A program made the position numbers and the translations under genes. A model generated the notes under the pieces. That model made no database searches. It saw only the letters and a list, made by a program, of their open reading frames with translations, and was not told the origin of the DNA. From assembly GCA_963580455.1 (NCBI GenBank), contig OY756964.1, positions 7,068,001 to 7,132,000 on the forward strand: a DNA stretch of 64,000 nucleotides, read 5' to 3'. Of the stretch, positions 40,014 to 52,893 are shown in pieces (positions within the stretch are counted from its first letter, which is position 1; every line of letters begins with the position of its first letter). This stretch comes from Euonymus europaeus. Lineage: Eukaryota; Streptophyta; Magnoliopsida; Celastrales; Celastraceae.

Positions 40014-43000
40014 TCAAATAACAGTAGTAGAAGTTGAGAGTACTCCCTGGACATCCTGTAGAAGGAGTGTCTCATCCTCTGGTGCATAGGGAGCAAGGAA
40101 TGGCTTGAGCCTTTGTCCATTCACAGTGAAGGTGGTCCCATTCTTTGGATTGGAAATATCCACAGCACCATGGGAATGAACCTTCTTGACAATGTAAGGG
40201 CCACTCTAACGACTCTTCAACTTTCCTGGAAAAATATGGAGCCTAGAATTGTAGAGAAGCACCTCTTGCTCAGGGAAGAATTTCTTGTACAAGATCTTCT
40301 TGTCATGCAAGGCTTTCATCATCTCCTTGGACAATTTGGCATTGTCATAGGCCTCCCTTCTTGCTTCTTCTAGCTCTGAAATCTGCAACTTTCTCAAGCC
40401 TTGGGCATCATCAAGTGAAGAATTAATCTTTTTAATAGCCCATAAAGCATGATGTTGTAAATGACAAGCACGACCATAAACCAAACGATAAGGTGACATG
40501 CCAAGAGTTGTTTTGAATGCAGTTCTATAAGCCCAAAGAGCATCAAGTAATTTATCAGACCAATCCTTCCTATTAGGATGAACTGTCTTTTCAAGAATGA
40601 CCTTGATCTCTCTATTAGCCAACTCAGCTGGCCATTAGTTTGGGGGTGATATGGAGTAGAGACCTTGTGAGTCACTCCATATTTCTTCATGAGATTTTGA
40701 AAAGGTTAGTTACAAAAATGAGAACCCCCATCACTAATTATGGCCTTGGGCATACCAAAACGTGCAAACAAGTCTTTTAATAATTTAAGCACAACCTTAT
40801 GATCATTGGCTCTACATGGTATAGCTTCTACCCACTTAGAAACATAATCAACATCAAGCAAGATATACATATAGCCATTAGAAACAGGAAAAGGCCCCAT
40901 AAAGTCAATTCCCCAACAATCAAATATCTCAAGGGTCAATATGGGAGAAGGAGGCATCATGTTCCTAGCTGTGATTTTTCCAAGTTTTTGACAAGATTCA
41001 CACGCTTTACACCACAACACAACATCTTTAAACATGGTAGGCCAATAAAGTCCACTTTGTAAAATTTTTGCAACAGTTTTCTGGGCTGCAAAGTGACCAC
41101 CACAAGCCCCAGAATGACAAAACTCAAACACAGAAGTAAACTCATCATTAGGAATACAACGTCTCACCAACTGATCAGCACAATATTTAAAAAGATAAGG
41201 TGAGTCGAAGTAATAGAATCGAACCTCAGAAAGGAACCTACGCTTGTCTTGAACATTCCAATGAGAAGGTAATTGCTCAGAGACAAGGTAGTTCACAATA
41301 TCCGCAAACCAAGGTGCACGCGACACAACAAAGAGATGCTCATTCGAAAAATCATCATGCAAAGGTGGAGAAGTATGAGACCCGGGTTGCTGCAATCTAG
41401 ACAAATGGTCAGCTACCACATTCTCGACACCCTTTTTATCCTTAATAATGATGTCAAACTCTTGAAGCAATAAAATCCAGCGTATCAACCTGGGTTTAGC
41501 ATCTTTCTTTTGCAACAAATACTTCAAGGTAGAGTGGTCAGTAAAGATGGTGATAGGAGAACCAATGATATAAGAACGGAATTTATCTAAACCAAACACA
41601 ACAGCAAGCAATTCCTTTTCAGTTGTGGTGTAATTCTTCTGTGCATCATTCAATGTCTTACTTGCATAATAAATCACAGAAGGTTTACCATCAATTCTTT
41701 GACCTAAAACAACACCTAGAGCAAAATCACTAGCATCAGTCATAAGCTCAAATGGTAAATCCCACCTAGGAGATTGCATGATAGGGGCAACTGTCAAGTG
41801 TTTCTTTAGAGTCTCAAAAGCAGATTGACATTCATCAGACCAAACAAATTCAGTATCATTTTGCAATAAAGCACACAATGGTTTGGTGATAGCACTAAAG
41901 CCTTGAATAAAACGTCGGTAGAAGCCGGCATGACCAAGAAAAGAGCGAATATCCTTCACAGTCCTAGGAATAGGCAATTGAGAAATCAATTCTATCTTAG
42001 CCCTATCAACCTCTATACCGCGTTTTGACACTAAATGTCCAAGTACCAACCCACTAGTCACCATAAACTGACATTTTCCCAATTAAGCAACAAATTCTTT
42101 TCTTCACTTCTAGTCAACACAGCATTTAAATTTTTGAAGCACACATCAAAAGAGCATCCGAACACAGAAAAAATCATCCATAAAAACTTCACACATGTCC
42201 TCAAGCATGTCAGAAAAAATGCCCATCATGCAACGTTGGAATGTGGCAGGGGCATTGCATAAACCAAATGGCATCCTCCTAAAGGCAAATGTGCCAAAAG
42301 GGCAAGTGAAGGTGGTTTTTTCTTGGTCCTCTAGAGATATGGCAATTTGATAATAACCAGAAAAACCATCTAAAAAGCAATAAAACTCATTTCCAACAAC
42401 TTTTTCCAAAATTTGGTCAAGAAAGGGCAATAGGAAATGGTCTTTGCGACTAACCGAATTCAGTTTTTGGTAGTCTATGCACATGCGCCATCCAGTCACT
42501 TTCCTGGTAGGAATTAAATCACCCAAAGCATTTTCAATGACAGTTAAACCAGATTTCTTAGGGACTACCTGTGTGGGACTCACCCACTTACTGTCGGAGA
42601 TAGAATAAATGATTCCAACTGCTAACAGCTTCAAAACCTCCTTCTTCATAACTTCTTTCATGGCAGGGTTGAGTCTCCTCTGTGCATCTCTCACTGGTTT
42701 AGGATCTCCCTCCAAAAAAATGTTGTGAGTACAAATATTAGGGTCAATACCTTTGATGTCTGCAATGGTCCAGCCAATAGCTCCCTTGTGCTTTTGTAAA
42801 ACCGCTACCAAGCTGGTTTCTTGCTCAGGAGTGAGCTGAGATGAAATGACAACAGGGGAATGTACCCTTTTCTGGACCAAGAAAAATATACTTCAAATCT
42901 TCAAGAAGTTTTTTCAACTCAAGAGTTGGAGTCTCCTCAATAGATGGCTTCATTTCCTCGGGTGGATCAAGAATCTCAAAGTTTGGTCCCCGTCATCTAC

Positions 43001-43749
43001 CAATGTGGCTCACATCCTCCAACTTAGCTGAATCATCAATATCACAAGGCTCATTCAATATGATAGGATCGAGATCATCCAAATCATCTTCTAAATCATC
43101 AATTTGGCTAGATTTCTTAGGATATGCATCCTCATATATGCTCTGAGAATCAAGAACAGAATATAAATCTGATGGGCTAAAACTCTGAACCCAATCTATT
43201 GCTTGCAGCTCTGAATCATCACAGTCACTAGGCATATTGCGCAGTGAAGATATTCGTCTCAAATGTCATATTGCCAAAAGTGATCTTGAGCATTCCACTC
43301 TTGCAATTGATCAAAGCATTTGTAGTAGCAAAGAAAGGACGCCCAAGAATGATAGAAGCACTAGCAAGAAGTGAAGTAGGATGTGGCATCTCTAGGACTA
43401 CAAAGTCCACAGGATAGTAAAATTTATTCACTTGCACTAAGACATCTTCCACAACTCCCTTGGGTTTCTTGACTATTCTATCTGCCATCTGCAAAAGTAT
43501 GGGTGTCTACTTCAATTCTCCAATATCGAGCTGTTCATAAACCCATAATGGCAACAAATTCACACTACTCCCCAAATCAAGTAAGGCATTTTCAAGCCTT
43601 TTTTCACCAATCACAATAGAGATAGTAGGTGATCCAGGATCACACAGCTTCTGAGGGGTATCACTCATGATCAAAGCTCCAACTTCTTCAACTAGAAAAG
43701 ACTTCTTGGTCACATTCACCTTTCTCTTTGCAGTACATAAGTCCTTCAA
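40014..43749 (-). pseudogene. Athila-like pol: protease, reverse transcriptase, RNase H, integrase (broken)
   Basis: In minus order: protease with LLDLGSSVNLLP (about 43590) and ILGRPFFATTNALI; an acidic linker 43262-42993; reverse transcriptase from about 42880 with WRMCIDYQKLN, DGFSGYYQI, MPFGLCNAPATFQ and FMDDF; RNase H with [20 protein letters not shown] and [10 protein letters not shown]; integrase with the HHCC finger (CHSGACGGH to CKACESC), then GIDFMGPF and ISDGGSHF. Breaks: frameshifts between protease and RT, a +1 near 42180 just after FMDD and a -1 near 42085 that restores frame, a stop at 40706, a frameshift near 40625 that removes the third catalytic region, and a stop at 40206. 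The last in-frame stop is 40014-40016. No env frame follows. Confidence 0.9.
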
Positions 43750-45458
43750 GAACTTAGCATAGGAAGGGATTTGCTGAATAGCATTTAAAGTGGAATGTTG
43801 AGCTTCACTTGCTTGAAAATCTCCTGAATCTCAGTATGATGCTTGTTCATCTGCCCAACTCTCAATCTATGTGGATAAGGAACAGTAGGTCGATAAATCC
43901 TCTCATTTTATTTCTCTACCACAGATGGAGTCTTCAATTATGAATTTTCTTTATCTTTCTCTCCCTCTACTTCCTTTCCTACCTCAACCACATCAGGTGC
44001 ACCCACAAGAGAAGGACTAGAATGCTGAGAATCAATAGGGGCCTCAGGTCTAGAAACCTGCTTCCCACTCCTCAAAGTGGTAACTGCTTTGGTAGTTTCA
44101 AAACCATCTCCAGAAACATTATGAACATGCTGTTGAGACTGTTGTTTATAGACCGTAGGATTGGGTTATGGTTGAGCTGGAAACTTTCCCTTCTCAAGAG
44201 TGCTCAAAGTGGTATTCATTTTTTGAATTGTTCCTCGCAAGTCATTGATGGCTTGTGTATTCTGATTGTTTGTAGTAGCCTGAACCTGCATGAACTGCTG
44301 AAAAGTGGTAGCCATCTGTGCTATGGTATCATCTAGAGAATTCTTGGGTGGAGCAACTGGTTGTTGAAGAGGAAAACCAGGAGGTGCTATTGGAGGAAGA
44401 TAACTCTGAGTATGCTGAAACTGCTGTGGAGGAGCCATCTGTTGTGGATAACTCTGTGAAGACTGTCCTGGTTGATCATTCCTCCATGAAAAGTTAGGAT
44501 GGTTCCTCCACCCCGGATTGTATGTGTTGGAATAAGGATTGTTCATCTTGTTGACCCAATTTGCAGCTTGCAATTGGTCCATTCCATTCTCCATCATAGG
44601 CATGATAGGGCAATCTTGAGTCTTATGGCTAGAATCAGCACATAAGTTACATGGTTCCACCGTTTTCACTGCCTTCACTTTTTCCAACTCCATAATCTCT
44701 AGTCTTCCAGACAAAGTAGCTAGCTTAGCTTGAACATCCACATCTTCCTTCAACTCATATTTACCACCACACGGGATGGTTCTCAAAGGTTGAGCAGCTA
44801 TAGCAATTCTGTCAGTTCTTGTATTCCATTGGCTAGAACTCTCTCCAAGATAATCAAAGAAATCCAATGCGGCGTCTGGCTCTTTATCAAAGAATTCTCC
44901 ATTGCACATAGTTTGCACAAATTGTTTGCACTCTGGAGTCAGACCCGTATAGAAGTAGTTGACAACTCTTTAAGACTCATAGCCATGATAGGGACAAATA
45001 TTTAACAACTCCTTGAAGCGGTCCCAACTAGCTTGGAAAGTTTCATCATGCTTCTGAGTGAATTGAGCTATTTTCTCTTGAATCATTTGAGTTCTCTGAA
45101 ATGGAAAGAATTTTTGTAAGAACTCACGTTGCATATCAACCCAACTAGTAATAGAATTAGCTCTCAATTGATTAAACCACAACTTAGCCTTATCCTTCAA
45201 AGAGAAAGGAAACAAACGCAATCTCACATACTCATCAGTGTTAGCCCTATTAATGAAAGTAGTGCAAGCCAACTCAAAATCAGTAAGATGCTGGTAAGGG
45301 CTCTCAGAATCCATGCCATGGAACTGAGGTATCACTGACATCATGCCATGCTTAACAGAAAATTGAGGTGCATTTTCAGGTAATATGATGCATGAATGAG
45401 TAGTAGTGTGAGTGGGCTGAATAAAATCCTTAAAAGTATGTGGTGCAGGATTAGCCAT
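43750..45458 (-). pseudogene. Athila-like gag (broken)
   Basis: Starts at ATG 45458. The capsid-like region includes FELACTTFINRANTDEYVRL and LKDKAKLWFNQL, typical of Ty3/gypsy gag in plants. A CCHC knuckle, CNLCADSSHKTQDC, lies near 44650, followed by a Pro/Gln-rich stretch. Nonsense codons occur at 44970-44972 and just after 44166, and further stops are present toward 43900. The frame then shifts before the protease. Capsid and knuckle are recognisable but no full-length product is possible. Confidence 0.85.
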
Positions 45459-45706
45459 GTTTTCTCAAACTTATTCGTCAAATAAAATAGGCAAACCAAG
45501 CTCAGAATCACTTTCAGAAGTCACAAATGCAAAATCAGTTTCAAGACTAACAATGCTACTTGTATTGCTAGATGTCCTACGCAACCTATTATGATCGTCT
45601 CTAACCCAAGACATGCAACGTCAAGCAATCACAAAGTAGAGTAGAAATTTAAGAACACAATAAAAATAAAATAAAATAAAGGAAGACCCAAATCGAAGGA
45701 CAAAAG

Positions 45707-45724
45707 TCCTCGGCAACGGCGCCA
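45707..45724 (-). other. Primer-binding site of the Athila-like element (tRNA-Asp type)
   Basis: The minus strand reads TGGCGCCGTTGCCGAGGA a few bases after the 5' LTR, differing by about one base from the tRNA-Asp-complementary site known for Athila elements. Confidence 0.8.
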
Positions 45725-45730
45725 AAAACT

Positions 45731-47342
45731 TGACTCGCCCAAAATAGGTAAGTGGATTAACGCATTCCCAAGTGTAGGTTTGTCAAAGTAATAATAGGAG
45801 TGAATCCCAAATCGTCTCACAAAGACTTTTGGTTTCGGCTTAGGTCTATGGATTATTAACCTAATTACTTAATTAAATATGGTATTCACAATGTTAAGTG
45901 TGGCAAAATTGCACTAACCATTGGTTAGATTCGGTTTTCCCTCTTGGGGTGATTGATTGAACTAAACCCTAATATACGAAATGAGAATTAAATACTAAAC
46001 TACTGCAGAAAATCAAAATGGAAATAAGCACAACATAATAAAATGTAAAACATAACATGAAACGTTCAAGCACAAACTAAATCGGAATGGAAATATTCAA
46101 GTAGATTAAACTAGAACTATGAATCCAAATGCGATAATAAAATGAAATAACAATAAGGAAGAGGAGTTTAGAGATCAAATCCAATGTCGAATGTTGAGGT
46201 GAATCGGCCTTCCAATCTACAAATAGAAGTTTAGGGTAATCCAACTTGGGCTCTTCTCAAGCTCTACAAGGAGGAAGAACTTCTTCTTCTAGTTGGTTGG
46301 GTCTCCAAGACTCCTAGAAATCTTCAATAGACTTATTTTTGAACCCCAAGCAAGAATCAAAGATGAAGAACAAGGTAAGAGAACAAAAACCTTAGAGAAT
46401 ATGTATTTTCGGCCAAAATGAGTGTTGTCCAAAGAATGAGGTCTCAAGACCCATAAAACCCTCATACCTCCTTAAAAGACCATCCTAACCTATTACAAAT
46501 AAGTCCCATTGGTCAAATAAAGTAATTAGACAAGTTTGCCCTTCAAGAATTGAGTAAAAATCATAAAACCCGAAATTACTGGAACTGTTCAAGGTAGCAT
46601 CTTGTTTTAATTCCACAGACTTCAATTCGCAATGGATTTATGCATATGAGCACTCGTTGGAAATATATGGATGTCTACTTCAACTTTGTAGAATAAAGTT
46701 TCTTCAAATTCGATTATTTGCACCTTCAAAAGTTGACCCGAAAATTATTGCGCAGTGCCGTCCGGACAGATATGCTTGAAAACAGCACTGTCCGTCTTTC
46801 TTCTTCAGCCGTCCGGACGGTGAACAGTACCATCCGGACGGATATGCTTGAAAATCAATCTATCCATCTTTCTTCTTGAACCGTCCGGACTGTTTCTGAT
46901 AAGTGTCCGGACGGTTGACAGCAAAATCTGATTTTTCAGCTCCTTTGTGTCTTTTCTTCCATATTCAACCCCGATCAATCCGGAGCCTACAAAACCCATT
47001 CAAACAAGTCATAAATAACTGAAACATACTTAAACAAGTGTCAAAACCATTTTTAGGTTGATAGAACAAAATTCGGCATATTAAAACTCAAATGCTTAAG
47101 AGATAGCATTTCAATAACTTCTAACCATTATGCCCAAAACTTGGATTTCATATCTCTAAGCTACCAAACCAACTTGAACCACTAGAAAACACTTAAAATG
47201 ACTATGTCAAAGTGTTGAATTATGCATTGGCTCATTAACATGGATTTCGGCAACTCAAACCTAAAATGTGGTTTTTAAGCATTGAAACTCAACCTTTTGC
47301 TTTCAAAACTCCACAAAAATATGCAAAATACCATCCCAATCA
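45731..47342 (-). repeat. Athila-like LTR, 5' copy in element orientation
   Basis: 1612 bp, TGACTCGCCC to CCCAATCA on the plus strand, followed by GCTAC (47343-47347). It carries the promoter for the minus-strand element RNA; no TATA box was fixed with confidence. Confidence 0.95.
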
Positions 47343-47347
47343 GCTAC
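47343..47347. repeat. Target-site duplication GCTAC, right copy
   Basis: Matches 31509-31513 exactly. Removing the element and one GCTAC copy makes the LINE reading frame continuous across the junction. Confidence 0.95.
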
Positions 47348-48355
47348 AAAACTCCACTTTATTCCATTCTTCAAGCTTCGAGGCAATGTGCCGATTATTT
47401 TCATTCAACTGACAATTGACATTCCAATTCTCCTTAATGACTTTGTAGAACCCCAGATGAGTTAACCAAGCTGCTCTAAACTTAAATTTCTTGGATCGCA
47501 CGAAAGTATCTGAGGCCTTGAGACACACTAAAAGCGGAACATGGTCGGAGTGGTGCTTTGGTAGATGCACTACCCTAGCCTTTTCAAACATATGTCTCTA
47601 CGCTAAATTACATAACTCTCGATCCAATCGAGCACCTTTAAACAAAGCACCACTACCTCTACTCCACGTATAAGTTTGACCGGAGAAACCTAAATCCAAT
47701 AATTCATTCGTAAAGATCCAGTCTCCGAAACCAGAACTGCCATTATGAGCTCCATTACCACTGCTGACTTCTTCAAAACTTGTAACTGCGTTGAAATCCC
47801 CAACAACCAACTAAGGCTCACTCATATCAAAAATAGTGTTGCTAAGGTCCCTCCACAACAACTTCTTTAAACTAGTTGTAGGGCCACCGTATACAATCGA
47901 TAACAACCAGTGTTGCATGCCATTATGCTCAACCCTCATGTGAAAAAATTGAGGATGGGTCGCAATAATATTTATCTAAAAATGATTAATCTAGAAGACC
48001 CAAATGCCACCACTAAAACCCAACGATTCCACTCGAACCCAATCATCAAAACCAAATGTCTTGCAGAGAAAGTCTGCTTGAAAACCACTCACTTTCGGTT
48101 CTAGCAACCACAGAATGCCTGGCTTATGCATCCTAAGAAGGTCTTTGAGGGAACGGTGAAACTCCTTCGAGGCCGCCCCTTAACAATTCCATATCATACA
48201 ATCCATAAGAACAATAACAAATTAAAACCAAAATTCCCACCATCGCCAAACATCTTCAAAGACCACACTGATTAAGAGGATAATCCCCTATCAAACTCCA
48301 CCCTCTGCCGCAACGATTCAGCCTTTTCCCGTGGGTCTGCTGTTATTGTGAAATT
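47348..48355 (-). mobile_element. L1-type LINE, 5' part: apurinic endonuclease domain (degenerate)
   Basis: This is the upstream continuation of the LINE at 28400-31513. On the minus strand, MIWNC at about 48204 opens the endonuclease domain, followed by LLRMHKPGILWLLEPKVSG, CKTFGFDDWVRVES, VVGDFNAVTSFEEV (near 47800), LLDLGFSGQTYTWSRG and HSDHVPLLV, in the order of plant LINE endonucleases. Stops interrupt it, including a TAG just before the VVGDFN box and one near 47600. Upstream, to about 48355, ITADPREKAESLRQRV looks like the end of the LINE ORF1. The element is 5'-truncated here. Confidence 0.88.
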
Positions 48356-49269
48356 TATGTTATGCGTATATGGTGATGTTGTTGGGAAATTCATGTTGTA
48401 TGTATATGGTAACGGCTAGATTGTTACGAATTATTAAAGTGAAATATGGAATATCTACTGGCATGTCATGCATTTCATCATTCATTAGACTGTTATATGG
48501 ATGGAATACTGTTTTAAGGACCTGGTATAATCACTACATAAGGAGTATATCGGCATGTGATCATTGAGGTATTGAAAGGAAAAGGAAGGGTATTTCAAGA
48601 AAAAGGCGTCCCCTAGTAGGACAAAAAGGTAAAATCTCGACTGGTTGCTCTGTAGTGATGTACCAAGTTTAGGGCCCAAGTACTGAAAAATTGATTTTTA
48701 AATGACAATAATTCTTAATTGAGAATCATGTGCATGCATGCATAATTATCACTTGCTGAGCCCTGACTTACTAAATTTCATGACGCAGGTAATGAGTTCA
48801 CAGAAGAGTATGCTGACGTTGATCTTGATGATGGCGTTGCGGAACCGTGAGGAAGATGCCCATGTGTTAGAAGATGGTGCTCAATTTAATTTAACAATAA
48901 AAGTGACAAGGGTAAAGAATATTAATATTATTATTATAATTAAATTATATCGACTTTATTGGTCAATAGATGGAAATAAGTGATGCTGCGCAGACTCTCG
49001 ATTTTGGAGTACTTGGTTATTTGTTACCTATATGGAAATTTTGAATATTGCCGTATTAATTCTAAATAGTGATTGCAGAACTTATATTTCTTGACATAGA
49101 TATAGGTAGATATACTTGTGTTATATGTTATGATAGATGTTTTATTGGGGGTAGCGTTCCATGTTATAGACCAAGGTTGGAATCTGAAAGAACGGGGAAT
49201 TATAGTGGCATTCTCTTTGGGTTTATACCATGCAAGTATAAAATGGATTGAAACACATGTTGTGATGCA
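48356..49269. other. Unassigned; possible old LTR fragment
   Basis: No gene recognised. A stretch near 48750-48800 (TTGCTGAGCCCTGACTTAC then GACGCAGGTAATGAG) resembles the 3' portion of some plant Ty3/gypsy LTRs, but no partner copy or domain is present. Confidence 0.25.
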
Positions 49270-49290
49270 CTAGAAGTGCCCTGATTCAAA

Positions 49291-52200
49291 AGAATCTATA
49301 TTTTGGCACGATCACCTTCGTCACCCAGATTCTACCATAATACTTAGAATAATTGAAAATACAAATGAACATCAATTAAGAAATCAGAAATTTCTTTTAC
49401 CTAAAGATCACTTATGTGTTGCGTGTTCACAAGGAAAGTTAATTGTGAGACCATCTACCCTGAAGGTAGGTGTATAATCTCCTAACTTTCTGTAACATAT
49501 TCATGGAGATATATGTGGAACTATTCGTCCATCATGCAGACCATTTTGTTATTATATGATTCTAATAGATGTATCATCTAAATGGTCACACGTATGTTTA
49601 TTATCTACTCGAAATGTTGCATTTGCTAGATTCTTAGCTCAAATTATTCGTTTACATGCACAATTTTCTGATTATCCTACTAAGTCTGTCCGACTAAATA
49701 ATGCTGGTAAATTTACTTCTCAATCATTTAATGATCATTGCATGTCATTAGGTATAGATGTTGAACATCCTATTCCACATACTCATACTCAAAATGGTTT
49801 AGCAGAGTCATTAATAAAGCGTCTCCAGTTGATTGCTAGATCGATACTTTTGAAAAGTAAATTACTTTTGATACTTGGGGACATGCCATATTACATGTTG
49901 CATCATTAATTCGAGTTAGACATTCTGCTCATCATTCATATTCACCTTTACAACTGATATTAGATCATCAACCTAGTATTTCACATTTTCGTATTTTTGG
50001 TTGTGCTGTTTATGTTCCTATTTCACCTCCACAACGCACTAAGATGGGACCACAACATCAACTTGGTATTTATGTTGGTTTTGATTCCCTTTTTATTGTT
50101 AGATATCTTGAATCATTAACTGGTGATGTTTTCAAAGTTAAGTTTGCAGATTGTCACTTTGATGAATCAATTTTTCCACCTTTAGGAAGTAAAATTTCTC
50201 ACCATCATAAACATGATGATATTTCTTGGAACACTATGAAACAATCTCATTTTGATCCACGAACAAAATTGTGTGAACTTGAAGTTCAGAAAATTGTTCA
50301 TTTACAAGGTATGACTAATCAATTACCTGATGCATTTAATGATACTTCAAAAGTTTTGCAGTCGCATATTCCTGCTAGAAATTCTACCGCACATATCAAT
50401 GTCTCTAAAGGAAAAACACCAACTGATGAATTAAAGCCACGTCAGAAACGTGGAAGACTACAGGGAGCTAAAGCTAGATTTTCCCGAAAGAGAAATGTCT
50501 AAATTTCTACTAAAGCTCTAGAAGAGCCTACTGTAGAATGGCATATATCTTCAGCAGAGAATACTCCTGTAGAGATTACTGCTGAAGAGAATACACTTAC
50601 TGAATCCCAATCTTCTAAAAAAATATCTCTTGAAGAGATACAAGTACCTGATGATGAGAGTAATGAGCGCTCAATAACTGATGAAGAGAGTTGGGATATA
50701 AGTAAGATCATTGTTGAAAATATATTTGCATATGCTGTTGCTCTAAGTATTACCGGAAGTAATGAGGATCCTAAGCCTAAATTCGTTGATAAATGTCGAC
50801 ATCAGAGTGATTGGCCTAAATGGAAAGATTCTATGACAGCAGAATTAAATTCTCTTTCAAAAATAGACGTTTTTGGACCTATAGTCGAGATACCAGAAGG
50901 TGTTCAACCAGTAGGATTCAAATGGGTGTTTGTGCGTAAGCGAAATGAGATTACTCGTTATAAAGTAAGACTTGTAGCGCAGGGTCTCTCGCAGAGACCT
51001 GTAATTGATTATGATGAAACATACTCTCCTGTTATGGATGTAATCACTTTTAGATTCTTAATTGGTCTAACAGTCGTTGAACGACTGACTATGCGTCTTA
51101 TGGACGTAGTAACCGCTTATTTATATGGATCGCTGGATAGTGAGATTTATATGAAAATCTCTAAAGGATTTCGGTTGCCTGAAGCAAAGCTTAGAGGATT
51201 GTGTTCAATCAAACTCCAACATTCACTATATGGATTAAAATAATCCGGGCGTATGTGGTACAATCGATTAAGTGAATACCTTATCAAAGAGGGGTTTACA
51301 AATGATCCGATTTGTCCATGCGTATTTATTAAAATGTCAGAATAGGGATTTGTTATAATCGTTCTTTACGTTGATGATTTAAATTTAGTTGAGACTCCTG
51401 AAAAGCTCACTAAAGCTGCTAATTATTTAAAGGCAGAATTTGAGATGAAAAAACTAGGACAAACAAAATATTGTCTTGGTCTTCAAATTGACCATTTACA
51501 TAATGTTATCTTTATTCATCAATCTACCTATACTGAAAAGGTATTAAAACAGTTCTACATGGATAAAGTACATCATTTGAGTTTCCCAATGGTAGCTCGT
51601 TCATTTGATGTTAAGAAAGATCCATTTCGACCCCAAGATGAGAGAGAGACATTACTTGGTCCAGAAGTACCATATTTGAATGCAATTGGATATTTGATGT
51701 ATTTAGCCAATTGTACCAAGCCAGATATTGCATTTGCTGTGAATTTATTGGTCAGGTATAGTTTTGCTCCTACTCGACGTCACTGGAATGGAGTTAAATA
51801 TATTATGTGTTATCTGCGAGGTACAACCGACTTGGGTTTATTCTACTCATCAGATCTCAAGTCTCAGTTGGTTGGATATACAGATGTCGGTTATTTATCT
51901 GACTCTCACAATGCCAAGTCTCAGACTGGTTACGTATTTCTTTTTGGAAATATTGTTATTTCTTAAAAACCGGTCAAGCAAACACTCACAGCAACTTCTT
52001 TCAATCATTTTGAGATAGTGATGATTTACGAAGCTAGTCGAGAATGCGTATGGCTGAGAGGAATGATTTCTCATATTCAAGAGAAGTGTGGATTACAATC
52101 TGTTAAAAGTATCCCAATGGTATTATATGAAGACAATGTTGCATGTATAGCTCATCTCCACGGAGGATACATAAAAGGTGACAGGACTAAACGCATCTCC

Positions 52201-52367
52201 TCCAAATTCTTCAGTACACATGAACTCAAGAAGAGTGGTGATATTGATGTTCAGTAGATTCGCTCTTGTGATAATTTGACAAATTTATTCACTAAGGCGT
52301 TACCACCGGCAACATTCAAAAAATTGGTCTTTGACATTGGTGCGGCAACTCAAATGTCTACTTGAAT
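49291..52367 (+). pseudogene. Copia pol remnant: integrase, reverse transcriptase, RNase H (broken)
   Basis: In order: pre-integrase FWHDHLRHP and CVACSQGK; integrase core with DVSSKW, LNNAGKFTSQ and HTQNGLAESLIKR; a DUF-type C-terminal stretch; reverse transcriptase with VGFKWVFVRKRN, MDVVTAYLYGSLDSEIYM, SLYGLK and LYVDDLNLVE; RNase H with GYTDVGYLSDS and a LFTKALPP end. Breaks include TAA at about 49478, further stops near 49493, 51241 and 51345, a frameshift near 49873 within the integrase, and stops near 50500, 51964 and 52255. It cannot make a functional polyprotein. Confidence 0.87.
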
Positions 52368-52599
52368 CAGGGGGAGTAAAGATATGAAGACAGTGGTATG
52401 AATTGTACTTTTTTCCCTTCGTCCAATGGTTTTTCCTTGGCAAGGTTTTGACAAGGCAATTTCCGCACTGATCTTACTCAGTTGATATATAAGAATAATA
52501 TATTCTTTTTCCTTCACTAAGATTTTCATCCCATTGGGTTTTTCCTTAGTAAGGTTTTAATGGACATATTCTTCGTATACGTTGTCATCCAAGGGGAAG

Positions 52600-52893
52600 T
52601 GTTATAGATATTCTAATTGATATGGATAATCCACCAACCCACATTAGCTTCTTGATATGGATGATCCACCAACCCATATTAGCTTCTATTGTTGACAATG
52701 TATTGTTGATATTTACATCGCTAAATATAGAAATATAATCTTCTATATATGTAATGTAATACATGCAAATGGATTAGGGATTAGAAGAACAATATTGGAG
52801 TGAAAATATTTTCTTCTTCTTTCTTAGTTCTAAATCTCATGTCTCTTATTATCTCTTTCTATTTGAATCAATTGAGCCTTTGTTATTTCAACA
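52600..52893 (+). repeat. 3' LTR of the copia remnant
   Basis: About 294 bp, TGTTATAGATATTC to TATTTCAACA. Inside, a ~35-bp segment (TGATATGGATAATCCACC type) is tandemly duplicated at about 52620-52690. Confidence 0.75.

Larger units (their letters stand above)
31514..47342 (-). mobile_element. Athila-like Ty3/gypsy LTR retrotransposon, 15.8 kb including a nested copia element
   Basis: Two 1612-bp direct LTRs (31514-33125 and 45731-47342) start TG and end CA and are flanked by the perfect duplication GCTAC. The coding strand is minus: primer-binding site at 45707-45724, gag from 45458, then protease, reverse transcriptase, RNase H and integrase to about 40014. The long non-coding 3' region is interrupted by a Ty1/copia insertion (34540-39814). 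Without the nested element it is about 10.5 kb. Athila assignment rests on the tRNA-Asp-type primer site, the gag type and the long LTRs and 3' region. No envelope-like frame remains. Several nonsense codons and frameshifts make it non-autonomous today. Confidence 0.93.
49270..52893 (+). mobile_element. 5'-truncated Ty1/copia remnant with 3' LTR
   Basis: Plus-strand copia pol, opposite in orientation to the nested copia element and clearly a different lineage. It runs from the pre-integrase region to a 3' LTR; gag, protease and 5' LTR are missing. The polypurine tract CCAAGGGGAAG abuts the LTR start. No target-site duplication can be checked because the 5' end is lost. Confidence 0.88.

Noticed and set aside
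48200..49290. 5' LTR of the plus-strand copia remnant
   Set aside because: I looked for the TGTTATAGATATTC terminus and other parts of the 3' LTR upstream and found none; the element is 5'-truncated.
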